64,000 bases of DNA. Source: Atopsyche davidsoni (lineage: Eukaryota > Arthropoda > Insecta > Trichoptera > Hydrobiosidae). The stretch spans positions 11,137,001 to 11,201,000 of the forward strand of contig JAILWY010000007.1 in the NCBI GenBank assembly GCA_022113835.1, given 5' to 3'. Below are positions 23,760 through 36,776 of this stretch, in pieces (the stretch's first letter is position 1; the number at the start of each line of letters is the position of its first letter). The notes below the pieces were generated by a model. The model was not told the origin of the DNA, did not search any database, and saw only the letters and a program-made list of their open reading frames with translations. The translations under genes and the position numbers were made by a program.

Positions 23760-26700
23760 TTTTGTTTTCATCTGAGAAATAGGTGGACATATTTCTAATA
23801 TTACGCGGATTTATAAAAAATACCAACACTCCGCTGCCAACATTGTGGCACCGGGACTAAAATTCAGAAGTAGTGTTACGTACCACAAATTCAAAACACG
23901 CAATCGGGGTGAAATTCGAGGAAACCTGCCGACATTAGTAATCACCTTACACAAGGACGTATAACATTGCCGACAAATCGGAGAAAAACAGCAAAATTAC
24001 GTTTGTATTCATGAACTTTTTTTTTCACAGCTCATGAATGTATTATTAAAACCAAGCGTCAAATATAAAATACTTTAATCCTTATAAATATGGTGTGATA
24101 AACTGTAAATCCTCATTTAATTCATGCGCAAAAGCCGAGAATATTTTTAGTATTACTAGCCGTTTATTTTTAAAATATTCTGTAAATATATTTATTTTTC
24201 TTCTATACATACAGTCCTAAACATCTAGATTCCCCCAGTATGCTCACAGTATGAAACTTGTTGTTTTTTTGTGTTTTATATTAGCCTACTTCCTATCACG
24301 TGTATTCCATCATTTGACTTACCACGCCACGCTAATGCCGCGGAGCCTTTCTTCCGCCCCTAGTCGCCCCGAGAACCACTGGAGATTACGATCCCCTATA
24401 ATTTACATAGTTTTCATTAACAAGCTATTATTGTGATTTAGGCTTACATGATGTTTGTTAATTTTTCGCTGTTTTAAAATACATTTACGGGCTCAACAAT
24501 AAAGAAATTATTTCCACCAGCTGCCATTGCTCCGTTGGCTTTGCACGAGATCCTATTTTACGTAAATATAAAAGCTTTATTCGTATTATATTTCTTTATA
24601 TTTAAATACTTTTTTTTTTACACTCGTGGCGGTATAAATTAATTTGTTTACACGTTGTTTCTATTTGTTCTATAAAATTATATATCTTTGCGCTAGAATA
24701 GGTGTTTATTTTTAATTTAGTAATATATCATTTATCCGTTTGTTTGCTTGAAATTAACTCCGGCTGATTGCTTTTCCTACACCACTTTGCGATAATTTAA
24801 TTGAAAGCAACTTTGTTATTGTTTATTCGTTTCAAATGTCAAAATAGCTCAATGGGAATCCCCGTCCTTTGAATTCTAATGGATGACGTAATGTTTTATT
24901 TTAATTAATTAAAACTTTTCGATTGAATTTTATTCTTATCACAATCACGACATAATCTTTTCTGACTTGCCGATTTCAATCGTCAAAAAATCACGGATTT
25001 ATGTAACATTTTTTTAGGGATATAATAAGTCATTTATCATGAAAACTATGTATTAAGATAATTGTACATTTTAACGTCATTGTGAACATAAGATTTGTGT
25101 AATAGGTCCTTGATTTTTTCTTTAAACCTTTTTTTTAAAGGTTTTTAATTAAAAACGTTAACCGTTGATTTTAATAACAATGTATAAATATTTATTTATA
25201 ATTAATTACGAAGGTCGCTTCTCGTACATCATTTAAATTTTATAAGGTTTGTTTTGGCTCGGCTCCACGGCAAGTGGCCACAATATCCCGCGCGGTTCGG
25301 GAATAATAATTTTTAAATTCTTTAAAGAGCGGGGATGAAATTACTTTGATGTTGGCAGTAATTAACGAAATCAATTAGCCCGGAAAACATTCACCCCCGC
25401 CTGAAACCAGGGCGCCGGAAGCCTCCCCGGATCTCCTCGGCAGCCTCTATCACGCTAATGATTGCTTTCTAATTACGTTTACTTTTTAAACTGATTTTCA
25501 TACGCACTTGGTTTATATTGTAATGATTATTTAGTTGTTTCGCTTGTTTTTCTTAGATTTTAGTAAAATAATAATGCTTTCATTGTTTCGGTTTTAGTAT
25601 GAAATTGTTTGCATATTTAATATGCTATATTAATTAATTGAAAGAATTCCATTGTTATGTTGTTAAACAACAAGTTTAATATATAATGTAATACTTGAAC
25701 GTATTTTATTTATATTATCAATGTATTGTTTTAATGTTGTCTTTTATTTGTTTGTGTTACTGGTTTATTGTAGTATTTAATTATGTACATATTTCAAAAT
25801 TTAATATGATTTGCAATTTACATATGAAAATTGGTTATTTTAAATGCCTCTTGAATGTGACATGCTATTTATTATAATTTATATATATTTATTATAAGCC
25901 ATCTTTATCACAAGATAAACCGTTGCTCCAAGAGATGTTTTCCATTTTTCAAGTAAAATATTAAAACCGACAGTAAATGTTTTTTTATTCATAATAAACA
26001 TTGCATCAGCATTTTAAAGATATTCTAAGAAAAAGTATATATAAATCAGAGAAAGATGAGGTGAAGTATAAGGTCTCCCGATCGCTGGCCAAGTCTTACC
26101 GGTGATGCTTTGCCAAAAACTATATTCCTCTAATAAATATGATATATTTTATAGCTAAGCAATAGTAAGTGCATTAAAAGAATTGCATAATGTAATTTAT
26201 ATTAATTCTAAACCTCTTGTTATAATAACGATCAATTTTCTACGAGTAATTAAATAAAGATAGCTGTAGCTTGTACGTTACATTTTTATTGAATCAAATG
26301 TAAAACCTTATTTGTTGATTACGTACCGCAGATTTAAATTTGTTAATTTTATTTTTAAAAAATGAAGTTGTACATGTCGCAACATTTTAATGTTTATTTA
26401 AAACAATCAATATAGATATAAAACTTAAAGAATATTGATAACTGGCTATATTTAGGCTACGCTATTGTAAAACGCAAGTTTGATCAGTAAGTATTCCACT
26501 TACTTGATATAAAGTATTTTTTTATTAAATAACCGTAAATGTTATATTTAAATTTTTAATTACCAGTCTAATTTAAGTTGAAAAAAATTGGATGGCAAAA
26601 TATTTTTAAATCTCAAAAATAAAATTTTAATTCAAAAGAAGCGCCAGAATAATTAATTAGACAAGTTTCGCTTTTTCTCGTTGTAATTATTCATTAAATT

Positions 26701-28515
26701 TGTGTTTTAATTTTTTTTTGTTGTTGTATTTACGCATTGTATATCGTAATAGGTTTCTTGCTTTGTATGAACTAGCGGTTTGTATTTATATATAAAAAAT
26801 ATGGTTAGCCTTATAAATTCGTATGACAATTGAACATACGCAAAAAAAATATCAATTTATTTTAAAAAAATAAACTTTATTATGTCCCATAAAATAACTT
26901 GTAATGATGTGTTTATTTATTTTGCATTATTCTACTTTGTAAAAAACGAATTTCTTTAAACTATTCGATATTGAAAAAACCACATTTCAAAAGGATGGGA
27001 AAAAAATCGTAATTTAAATTTGAAAAACAAGATATTTGTGTGTGATTATGAAACCTGAAACTACGAAATAATTTTTTACAAGAGTAATTGGGATTCAAAT
27101 CCATATCTGCAGAGTATCGAAGTCTGTTGCTGCATTCAAAACGACATAAAACTTAATCCCTGTATCTTATGTTCTAGGTTCGCACTTAGGTCAACAAATC
27201 TTAAACAACGATTAATCGGTCGTGATATTAAAAAATCACATTTTGTTTACATTCGTCATTGTACATATCAACGAGCTCTTATGCATATTTATTTCATCTC
27301 ATATTTCTATTGCCTACTCCCAGAGTCACTGTCTTTATTCGTCGTATTTTCAATACTGCCTTTCTGAAATCGAGAGGCTGAAATATTTTCGAATCCTTAG
27401 AAATCTGACAAAGGAATTCCTTATAAATACTCGTGCGATCGCGGTGCCTTATTGAATTTATATTTATTGAAAACTTGCGCTGAAATCCATCCGCCGCTCA
27501 CTAAAATACCGAAGAAAATTAATTACACGACTGAAAATATCTTGTGGATTCGTAAGAATTGACAATAAATCATAATTAATATAACATTACAAGCGAACAA
27601 ACCGAAGAAATATTTCAATCCCTAATTTATTTCAAGTCTGTTTTAAAAGAAAAAAAAAATATATATATATATATAAGTCTATATATAATTTAAAATACCA
27701 ATAATGTGCGATGTATTTTGATTTATTTTTACGTTTCTATTTCAAAGCTCGATATTTCATTATATAAGGTTGAGATTTTATTGTATCAAACACTACGTGT
27801 AGTCTTCACTCCCTCGGGTTTGATGTTCTAGATATCCAAGGGTAGCTTTTTATTCCCGAAACCTACTGAAAGCTAAAAATAGGACTAACAAAATTTTGCC
27901 AAACATGAAACGAGAAGATACTCGAAAACCAAATCCTACACATAGACCTTTACTTAATATTAAATTGTATTAATTGAACTTATATATACATTGGATTCAT
28001 ATTTAAAAAAATACTTCAAATTTTTTTTTCATCGTTGTTTTTATTTATTATGATTATATAGACGAAGGAAAGACTTTTCGTATATTCTGTAAGCATAATT
28101 CATTTTTTTTTATTGTTGTTTTTGATGTGAATATTTTCAAATAAAACTTCGTCAATACTTTCGCATTTTCAAATCAAATTTATTGCAACTAAGGGGTTTC
28201 TATCATATGAAATAACGCCCCGGACCGAGTGGGTAGTTAAGTGCGCACTTTAGAGATGCGCTGAATATTTCATCATAAACAAGGGAAGCGGCCATCGCCG
28301 AGCGCGCCGCCCCAAAAAGGTCACTCTCATCTCTTCTTCTTTTTATTACGTACCGATAAATAACCCTCAACTCAAAACAATTTTATGTATTTTGTAATTC
28401 ATATTTCATTATAATTAAACCTCAGGAACGTCACGATTCGTTTCATTGATTCTCATCTAGGCGGTATTTATTTTTAAAAAAACCGGTTTTTCTAGACATG
28501 ATTTTTTAAATCTAT
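23760..28515. other. Long AT-rich stretch with GC islands
   Basis: Very AT-rich DNA without a supported gene. GC islands occur at 25250-25460 (with TTCGGGAATAATAA, CACGCTAATGATT and CTAATTACG homeodomain-type motifs) and 28200-28330. A minus-strand GGATTTGAATCCC at about 27091-27104 resembles a SINE box B. A (TA)n run is at about 27657-27674. Confidence 0.5.
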
Positions 28516-28519
28516 ATCT

Positions 28520-28800
28520 TCATCGTGTGCCTCTTAGAGTAGGTTGGCGACCATTTACTGGGCATATACTCATGCTGAGGGAGTATTCATGGCTTTCTAA
28601 GGGAAAAATAGTGTAGTGCATCCTTCGACACTGAAAATCTGCGTATTGCTGCTGCTCAATAGCATTATTATAAATCCTTTCCTTTCAAAGTTCTGGTGTT
28701 TAGATCTGATACTCCTTCTGCAGCATGCTATAGATACAATATCACCTCAACAAGAGAGCTGAAGAGCACGAGGCTATTTTCATGCTTTTCAGCTTTCATG
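28520..28800 (-). mobile_element. LINE/retroposon tail, copy 1 of a pair
   Basis: It matches the segment at 49.63-49.94 kb over long stretches, including GGCATATACTCATGCTGAGG / GAGCATATACTCATGCTAAG, TCTGCGTATTGCTGCTG and TTAGATCTGATAC / CCTTCTGCAGCA. The leading GTTGGCGACCATT also matches the LINE tail at 20.05 kb, so both belong to the same broad retroposon group. No frame is intact. Confidence 0.55.
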
Positions 28801-28804
28801 TATT

Positions 28805-29190
28805 TTCAGCGCATCAACCAACAGAGACGTTGTCTCCGTAGATAGTAAGGGACGAATGTCAGAGACGAATAGATGGGAGGAGAGGCAGACTGGGGAATAC
28901 CGAAAAGTGCGCCCCTCACGAATTAATGAATTGTGTATAAGATATATTGTATAATATATATTTTTAAAAAAAACTTGCTGTCGGCACCCGGAAGTAGTAG
29001 TTCAGCGCTGCCCAAAGCTTTAAGTAAAAAAAAAAAACAAAAAAAGGTACTTCCAGAGCACATTCTGAGTATAGTACTGATCCTTAACATGCTCAGGGTA
29101 TAGAATGGCAACATAATGAGGAGGGCGGGGAGATTTTAAAATTTAAAATAAATTTTAATAATAGCATGCTACTGTGGAGGTACTTGTGAC
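28805..29190. other. Stretch without a gene
   Basis: Mixed composition, with a poly(A)-like run at 29029-29046 and GGTACTTCCAGAGCACATTC at 29047, which matches GGTACTTCCAAAGTACATCC in the 49.9 kb retroposon copy; the copy 1 retroposon may therefore extend to here. Confidence 0.4.
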
Positions 29191-29194
29191 GTGA

Positions 29195-29539
29195 ATGTCA
29201 CGTTCACGCCCAACACACCGGCAGACTTGCAGAACATCGGTAAATCAGCAGCATTTAAAATATATATATTCACATCATAAGCGGGGGTTGAATTGCCACC
29301 CAAACAAACCAGAAGCGGGTCACACCCGTTGTGATTCGCGGCCCTCCTCCCCCCCTTGCCCTCCGCCCCCGCGCCCGCCCCGCTCGCGCCCCGCGCCTCT
29401 TGCCAGTCTGGTCCGAGCGCCGCGACGCCCAGACGTCCCGCAGTCCGCGCTACGAGCCACGAGCTCCGAGACTACGCGATCCCGGCCGCTACGCCGCTAC
29501 GAGCATTACCAGTGCTGTGATTATCTCTGCTCTTGTGCG
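29195..29539 (+). promoter_or_regulatory. GC-rich block, possible promoter or first exon
   Basis: Positions 29330-29510 are strongly GC- and CpG-rich with CCCGCGCCCGCCCCG-type runs. Plus-strand frames of 74 and 128 codons cross it with no recognisable product (Pro/Arg/Ser from the GC content). The block ends in CTGCTCTTGTGCG, which is the first instance of the motif repeated through the array that follows. It could be a promoter and 5' untranslated exon whose 3' end was captured in the array. Confidence 0.3.
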
Positions 29540-31385
29540 GTCATTTTTGAAATAGAATTTATATTTTTCAGTTTAAATTAAATTTAACCGTGCCCATAAC
29601 GACGATTATTTTTCTTTGCATATCTGTATTGTTTTTCGTGTTATTTATTCAATGAAATATTATTTTATTTTTCCTCGAAATACACACAATAATATGGTAG
29701 ATTTATTCTTGTGCTGTCATTTTTGGATTAAAATTTATATTTTTCAGTTTAAATTAAATCTAACAGTGTCCATAACCATGATTATTTTTCTTTGCATATC
29801 CGTATTGTTTTTCGTGTTATTTATTCAATGAAATATTATTTTATTTTTCCTCGATTAGAACACCTAAATACACACAATAATATGGTAGATTTATTCTTGT
29901 GCCGTCATTTTTGGATTAAAATTTCTATTTTTCAGTTTAAATTAAATTTAACCGTGCCCATAACGATGATTATTTTTCTTTGCATATCTGTATTGTTTTT
30001 CGTGTTATTTATTCAATGAAATATTATTTTATTTTTCCTCGATTAGAACACCTAAATACACACAATAATATGTGTAGATTTATTCTTGTGCTGTCATTTT
30101 TGGATTAGAATTTATATTTTTCAGTTTAAATTAAATTTAACCGTGCCCATAATGATGATTATTTTTCTTTGCATATCTGTATTGTTTTTCGTGTTATTTA
30201 TTCAATGAAATATTATTTTATTTTTCCTCGATTAGAACACTTAAATACACACAATAATATGGTAGATTTATTCTTGTGCTGTCATTTTTGGATTAAAATT
30301 TATATTTTTCAGTTTAAATTAAATCTAACTGTGTCCATAACCATGATTATTTTTCTTTGCATATCCGTATTGTTTTTCATGTTATTTATTCAATAAAATA
30401 TTATTTTATTTTTCGTCGATTAGAACACCTAAATACACGCAATAATATGGTAGATTTATTCTTGTGCGGTCACTTTTGGATTAGAATTTATATTTTTCAG
30501 TTTAAATTAAATTTAACTGTGCCCACAACCATAATTATATTTCTTTGCATATCCGTATTGTTTTTCATGTTATTTATTCTATGAAATATTATTATATTTT
30601 TCCTCGCTTAGAACACCCAAATACACGCAATAATAGATTTATTCTTAAACTTTTTTCGCAGCCCGATTGCTATTACTAGTACTATGATAATCTCTGTTCT
30701 TGTGCGGTATTTTTCAGTTTATTCAAACGCAACGTTAAATTCAATTTAACTGTTCCCTGTATGATTATTTTTTTGCATATATTCGTATGTCGTATCGTTT
30801 TTCATGTTATTTATTCAATGAAATATTATTTGATTCTACCTCGATAAGACTTTTTATATATTTATTCACATACTACGTCGTCATGCGCACCTAAATTCAT
30901 GCAATATTAGATTTATTTATAAACTTTTTTTTGCAGCCCGGTTGCTATTACTAGTGATAATCTCTGTTCTTGTGCGGTAATTTTTGTGTTTTTCAGTTTA
31001 AATTAAATTTAACTGTGCCCTTAACATCTTTATCATGAATAAATCATATGTAGCCGTATGATTATTTTTTGCATAAATTCTGATATATAATTTAATTCTA
31101 CCTAGAACATTTAAATACACGCAATAATAGATTTATTTTGAAACTTTTTTTCGCAGCCTGAGTGCTATTTACTAGTGCTGTGATAATCTCTGTTCTTGTG
31201 CGGTAATTTTTGGATTAGAATTTGTATTTTTCAGTTTATTCAAACACAACATTAAATAACATTTAACTATGCCCATAACGATGATTATTTCTTTGCATAG
31301 ATTCATTTGCCGTATGTTATTTATTCAATTAAATTTAATACTTTTTTAATATTAATTTATATTCTACATTTACACGAAGTAATAG
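29525..31385 (+). repeat. Tandem array, 188-bp core units and longer edge units
   Basis: The marker GATTATTTTTCTTTGCAT occurs at 29604, 29780, 29968, 30157 and 30345, with a variant at 30533: spacings of 176, 188, 189, 188 and 188 bases. Units share TTTTTCAGTTTAAATTAAAT and CCTCGATTAGAACACCTAAA and are highly similar, so this part was expanded or homogenised recently. From about 30640 to 31385 three longer, diverged units carry an extra segment ending TCTGTTCTTGTGCG. Open frames in each unit look alike only because the units do. They are not genes. Confidence 0.9.
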
Positions 31386-31389
31386 ATTT

Positions 31390-33360
31390 ATTTCTTAATG
31401 CAATATTTTAATTGAATACATATAAATTCAACATATTCTATTTGTTTTACAAAAACAGAATATAAATGAGATATAATTTACATTGAAATATATCACTGGC
31501 TTGAATGTACACCAAAGTTTGCGCATTTATGTTTCTCGTTTGAATTCAATACAAGTTAATAAAACAAGGATTTCGCTAATAACCTACAATCTTCTTCGTT
31601 TTTTTGTGTAACTTTGTCAAAATTTTAAATTGATTTTATTTTCGTTGTTATTTTCTTAACCAGCGGATTTTCTCTGTGGATTTTCGTTCGTTGTTGGTAA
31701 CTTTATTTATTTTTTACGTTTTTGTACGTGACAAGTTAATCTGACGTTATTTTCTCATTACTCGGTATATTTCAATTTAAAAGTGATTTTTTTTTGATAC
31801 GCATTGTGTTTTCTGCTTTGTGCTTTTGGGTGAGTATGTTTTCGCGGAACTGTTTTGTTGCTTTGAAGTGAATTAAAGTTAAGCTGTCAGATTTTGTGAT
31901 CTCGTTAAAAAAAATTTACATACCGAATAATTATACTCGGAAAAAAAGTAGTTTAATAATTTATAAATATATGGAATTAAGATAAACGCAATTTTATTAA
32001 ATTTTATAAAATATCTAATAAACTTAGTGTTCTTTCAGATATTTTATTTTAGAGTCACTTTCATTATAATCACTTTGTGTATTATATATGTAAAATTAAA
32101 ATTTTTAAATATTTTTAATAAATTTATCAAAAATTTATTTGTGTTTATAAACAATAAATAAATGGGTTTATTAAACGAATCTACGCTATTGTTATAAATC
32201 ATGGTTGTTGTATAAATGATGGAAGCTCTATGTCTCAAATATAACAATATATTTATAAAAATATGTCTGTTTTCGAAATCCAAAAAGACATAAGAATAAT
32301 AATATTGCACGAATTTGATAATTTGTAAACAATTTTTATATTTTGAAACTCCATTCCTCATTTTTAATAAATAAACCTAAATGGGTTTGAGTTGTTTTTA
32401 AATTTTAATTACACTTAATATTTTTTCATATACGCTGACATAGTATATTATTGGCAGTTATTTAATTTTTAAGATACACATTTTTCACACACGCATACAT
32501 ACTTATTGCATTCACATAATGTTTCTCGAATCAACACGAAACGCGAAATCCACACGCGTCGTTAATTAACTGAAATATAACAATGCTATTTTTTCACAAT
32601 TTGGCACATCGTTTCTAGTTGGTTTAACAAAATGGCAGAATGGCCTGTTTATTGATAATATCGCCCATCGCACGATTACATTTGTAGCAATTTCTGTCAA
32701 AAAAATCCTCCCCTCATCAACCCTTACAAATCAGATTACACCCTCAACTGTCGGTCATCATCCCCGCGGCAATCTGCAGGTGCCCTCCTCGCACACGTGT
32801 GGCTTCTCACAATTATCACGCTTTATTTCTGACATTCGGTAAAACTACTTCTCTTTATTAATAATTTTGTTTAATAAGATATTTGTCAAGTTCATTAACG
32901 TGCCTGTGTGGTGGTTTCAATAAAAAAAAATCATTATATACTATACCATCTTGCATTTAAAAAATACTGTATTCTCTTTACTCGAGAACAAGAGTTGTTT
33001 TTAAAAATCGGTAATCCAAGTATACTAGGTTTTTTTTAGAATTTAAATAAATTGCCATAGCATGAGTCTATTTTAAGATTACGGGTCCGAATCTGTCTAG
33101 AATAAATTTTAATACACTTTGTAGGTTGACTCTATAATGATATTTCAACTACTGATTTATTCTTTTGATCTCAAGATACTAGTGATATTATCGTTTTGAT
33201 GCTTGCTCTCAAGATGCTATTCTTTTGGTATTTTAGATACTATCATTGTTTAATACTCTCAAGTCGCAAGTATAATATTTCATGCGAACTTAACGAAGCT
33301 TTTATAATAATAACAACAAGCAGTGAAAGCAGCAAATTGTAAAGCCAAGCTTTTCATTAT
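31390..33360. other. AT-rich stretch without a gene
   Basis: AT-rich, with frames of Ile/Asn/Phe/Tyr composition. A small GC patch at 32745-32820 contains CCCCGCGGCAATCTGCAGG. Nothing coding is supported. Confidence 0.5.
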
Positions 33361-33403
33361 CTGGGCGGGTGGTACACCGGGGGTTGGTTTTCCGTTTTTT
33401 CAG

Positions 33404-33704
33404 GTCCCAGCCGCGTGCCTCCGAAGAAGAATTATTCCTGGCCGTGTTCTCCGCCCTCCCAGGCACTGACACGGCGGATATGATTTATGTCCGTGGCAAT
33501 ATTTTAATGCCTCTTGAATTTAAGGCTTTTTGTTTTTCCCTTATCGTCTTTTTTTATCTTGAGAATTGTGCTGCATACATTTCCCGGCGACCGAAGTTTT
33601 CTCCTCCCACCCCGCTGCGATAAATAACTCAAGTTTTATTTTGCCACGGAGCAGTCATCGGTCCGTTCGGGTTGCGGCGCTCGATCATTTGTCATGCCAA
33701 TAAA
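33404..33704 (+). CDS. Possible plus-strand 3' exon, unknown product
   Basis: A good acceptor, TTCCGTTTTTTCAG, ends at 33403. One frame stays open for about 73 codons (SQPRASEEELFLAVFSALPG, later a hydrophobic CFSLIVFFYLENCAAY) and stops at 33621-33623. AATAAA lies 76 bases downstream at 33699-33704. The order of signals fits a terminal exon. Against it, I recognise no family, the sequence sits in one of the many GC islands, and the phase does not join to the 13.9 kb exon. Confidence 0.2.
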
Positions 33705-33709
33705 AAAAA

Positions 33710-34600
33710 CCGTTTAGCTAGAAGATTACATACATATTTATTTTTTCTCCATATATTGATTTAAAAAATCAAGTTTACTTTGGTGTGATCATTTGTATTT
33801 TCCAGTCGTTACATATCGTTATCGTCACTCGTTCATGTTCAATTATTTTTTAAAAAATCTCATTTTATTTCATTTATAAAATTTCACGTTATATGTTTGT
33901 TTATATGTATTTCGAGAACGTCACATCAACCCTTCTTCAGGTTTGATTCTTAATACATTTCGGTGTTATTCAATTACAAAAATTGTGAAGTTCACTCAAG
34001 ATCAAATCTGTTTATTGAATTTCACGTCTGCGGTATTGGATCACCGTCCATTCTCCAGAGTTTTCAAAGAACAGATTATCTTCTTTTCTGCACATCTCTT
34101 ATCTTCTTTTCTGAGACACGAGGGGCTGCCAAACACACGCGGGGGCTATATTGATATTCATGATAACTGCTGTGTACGCATCAACTTTATAAAAGACGTT
34201 TAAAGAATATAAAATTCTTCAAAGTTGCTTGCATACACGCGAATTGTAGTAGTAAAATAATATATTCTTCATATATAATTATACGTTTGCAGTTTCAACC
34301 AAGAAAAGATTATTTTATTTTATTAGAGGAATTTTAGTTTGCATCTTATCTACGTTAAAATAACTTTAAATATTTTTGTTTGTCCTTAAAAGACAATGGA
34401 TTCAAAACTTTGAAAAAGTAGCAAGTATTCTTAGTTATTTACAAACAATTTATATAACTGCGCAATATGCTTTGATTTTAGCTAAAAAAAATTGTTTTAT
34501 TTATTGAATTAAAAAGCAGCAGCGTCGCAACTTCTAATTTAGCAGCTTTTTATTAATCTTCTTTGTTTTGCACTAAAACTCTTTGATGCATTCTGCATAC
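33710..34600. other. AT-rich stretch without a gene
   Basis: AT-rich, with short frames around 33943-34203 that have no recognisable content. Confidence 0.5.
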
Positions 34601-34604
34601 ATTT

Positions 34605-35040
34605 AAACTTTCCAGGAGCAAGGAAAGCCTTCCATCTCGCGGGCTTTGCATTATCTGGGAAATTCTCCGTGGAAGCCTTGAGCACTTAAAAACGTATAAC
34701 AGTTACCGTTACCGAAGGTAATCGAACCTCAGGCCGCCAGTTCCGAGGAGAGGGGCCCCATGAGCCTCCACTTAAGCAGCAGCTCCGCTAATGATGGACT
34801 ATTAAGTGCTTCGGAACCGGCGCCATGAGCTGATCATCTGAAATCCATCCGCATCTTTAATCCAGTCTATCCTATTTAATATAGCTTCCTTAATGCATAT
34901 CTTAAAAGCGTGGATTTAATTTATCTCGGCCGGGCTGGTTTCTCTCTCTCCGCTCTCTCATTTTCCTAATTAATTCGGTATTAAGCGATAATTCCCGGCT
35001 AACGTAAGCTCGAATTTGATTAAAAATTGAAGGAATTAGA
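34605..35040. promoter_or_regulatory. GC-rich island, probable conserved non-coding element
   Basis: One of the longest islands in the window. It carries CTAATGATGG, CTTTAATCC, CTAATTAATTC, TTAAGCGATAA and several CAGCAGCTCCGC/CTTAAGCAGC blocks, and no open frame of length. Dense homeodomain-type motifs in a GC-richer island are typical of insect developmental enhancers. The assignment is inference. Confidence 0.4.
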
Positions 35041-35044
35041 GCAA

Positions 35045-36545
35045 ATCCTTATATCTTCTAAGCTGGAGTAAGAATTAGCTTTATTTATTGAAGCTTCCTG
35101 AAATATTACAATGCATTTTAAGTACGAGAATAAATATACGAAGTCCTGTTATTATATTTCAGTAAAATATTTTTTATAAACCTAAATAACAGCATTACTT
35201 CCTAAAATTTTATAATAATTTACCATCTTTGATATATCTTCTGAGCAAGAATTTTGTATAGCTTTGCAATATTTTAAATATTAATAATTTTAAAATACTT
35301 TGACGGTACTTGATTAATGTTGGATGGATTCGCTTTAAAAACACAATTCAAAGTAAAAAGATAAGATTTCATAGATTTTATTTGTATAATATTTTAAAAA
35401 ATATTCGTCTTTCAGTAAATTCGCTGTATTTGCAGATTTTGCTTTATCTTAAGCGACATATCTCTGAAAAGTCATAAAAGAGTATGTGAGCTTTATGCTT
35501 TTCTTCACAATGCATTTGTCCCGCAAGAATGTCGCAAAAGCTTTTGCTATGAAAGCTCATTCATAGACTTACATAAAGCAAGCTTAACGATATTCTTATT
35601 ATCTGTTATCTATTCTTCTTGTTCGGTGTGACGCATTATCTTATATTTATTCCTATCGATAAAGCAAAATGGAACGGTTCACTATTTTACAACAAGCGCT
35701 TATGGGGGATGCTTCAAAAAATTTCTGCCTAATATTTTTTTTAATATTATGATATTTAAAAAAAACTGTATAGTTGCCTTTAAGTGCTGCTTAAGTGGCT
35801 AATTTTATTTACAGCTATTTATAAAAAATATATAAATGGCGAATTTCTTTCGTCGTTTTTAATAAAGAAAATATCATTCCGCAGAATGGTTTTACATAAT
35901 TTATTGTTAAAAATGCTATATTTTAGTTCTTTTTTACGCTAGTGCCAAAGATAAATTTTCAATTATGATTGTTTAATTTTTTTAAAAACCCGTATCAGTT
36001 ACCTAACAAGTCAGTTAAAAAGGCTATATAAATCCACAGAGATTCAAAGCCACGCTTTATAGTTATAAATCGAATCTCAAAACTCATTGATATCATTTCG
36101 TATTTAAATCGATTGCCCAAAATACATTTGAAAAAAAAAATTGTTAAAAAAACTATTTTATTTTTACGCAAGGCTCCGAAATTTTCGATCCCCTCCGGTA
36201 TAACATGTTGTGATACCAGCCACCTTACAAATAAATACAAAAAGCGATAAGAACAAACTTCCACGAGCGCTATCAATCTTCCCGTTTTTTGCACACTCTC
36301 CTTTTGGCAATTCTCGTCGCCTTTTTGTAGGGAGGAAAAAAAAAAAACCCCAGAGAAATTTCCAAGTGAGATTCAATAATATTTTCACTCGCAGAGTCTC
36401 GTCTTGGAGTGAGGGAAGTAAGGAGTTACTCTATTTCTTTGTACAATGAGTGCCATCTCTAAGTGTGATTGAAGATCGCGAACCGATAACAGACATTATT
36501 CATATTTGATTGTACTTTTTTTGGATTCAATTTATAAATTGATAT
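35045..36545. other. AT-rich stretch without a gene
   Basis: AT-rich. A patch at 36180-36430 has open frames on both strands but no recognisable protein. Confidence 0.45.
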
Positions 36546-36562
36546 ACACATAAACATCGAAA

Positions 36563-36620
36563 GATTCGAACCCACAGCTCTACGGCTTTCGAAGACAAGT
36601 AGGCTTAACTAGCATCAACA
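36563..36620 (-). repeat. tRNA-like SINE head
   Basis: On the minus strand GGGTTCGAATC at 36563-36573 is a near-perfect box B, and a box A-like GCTAGTTAAGCC lies about 35 bases before it. The distance fits a tRNA-type internal promoter. No full cloverleaf forms, so a SINE is more likely than a tRNA gene. Confidence 0.5.
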
Positions 36621-36776
36621 TCTTGCCCGATAGTCGTTGAGTTGTTCTGGTGTTGTTATTAAAGTTTTCGAGGATTCTTTTTATAAGGTTCGCTTAGTGC
36701 ATCCGGTATCCAATGCGAATAACTAATTAAGCTAGCATGTGTTAACTTTAATATTTTTCTCGTCGTTTTATTTATG

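Noticed and set aside
29195..29581. 128-codon Pro/Arg-rich frame
   Set aside because: It crosses a CpG-rich block and runs into the tandem array. Overlapping frames are equally open and no known domain is visible.
29616..30584. Four similar open frames of about 75 codons on the plus strand
   Set aside because: They repeat with the 188-bp unit, are Ile/Phe/Leu-rich from base composition, overlap unit boundaries and start at near-identical points in each unit. The tandem DNA repeat explains them fully.
36164..36449. Overlapping frames on both strands near 36.3 kb
   Set aside because: They are short, have random-looking content, and are interrupted by a poly(A) run. There are no splice or start signals worth reporting.
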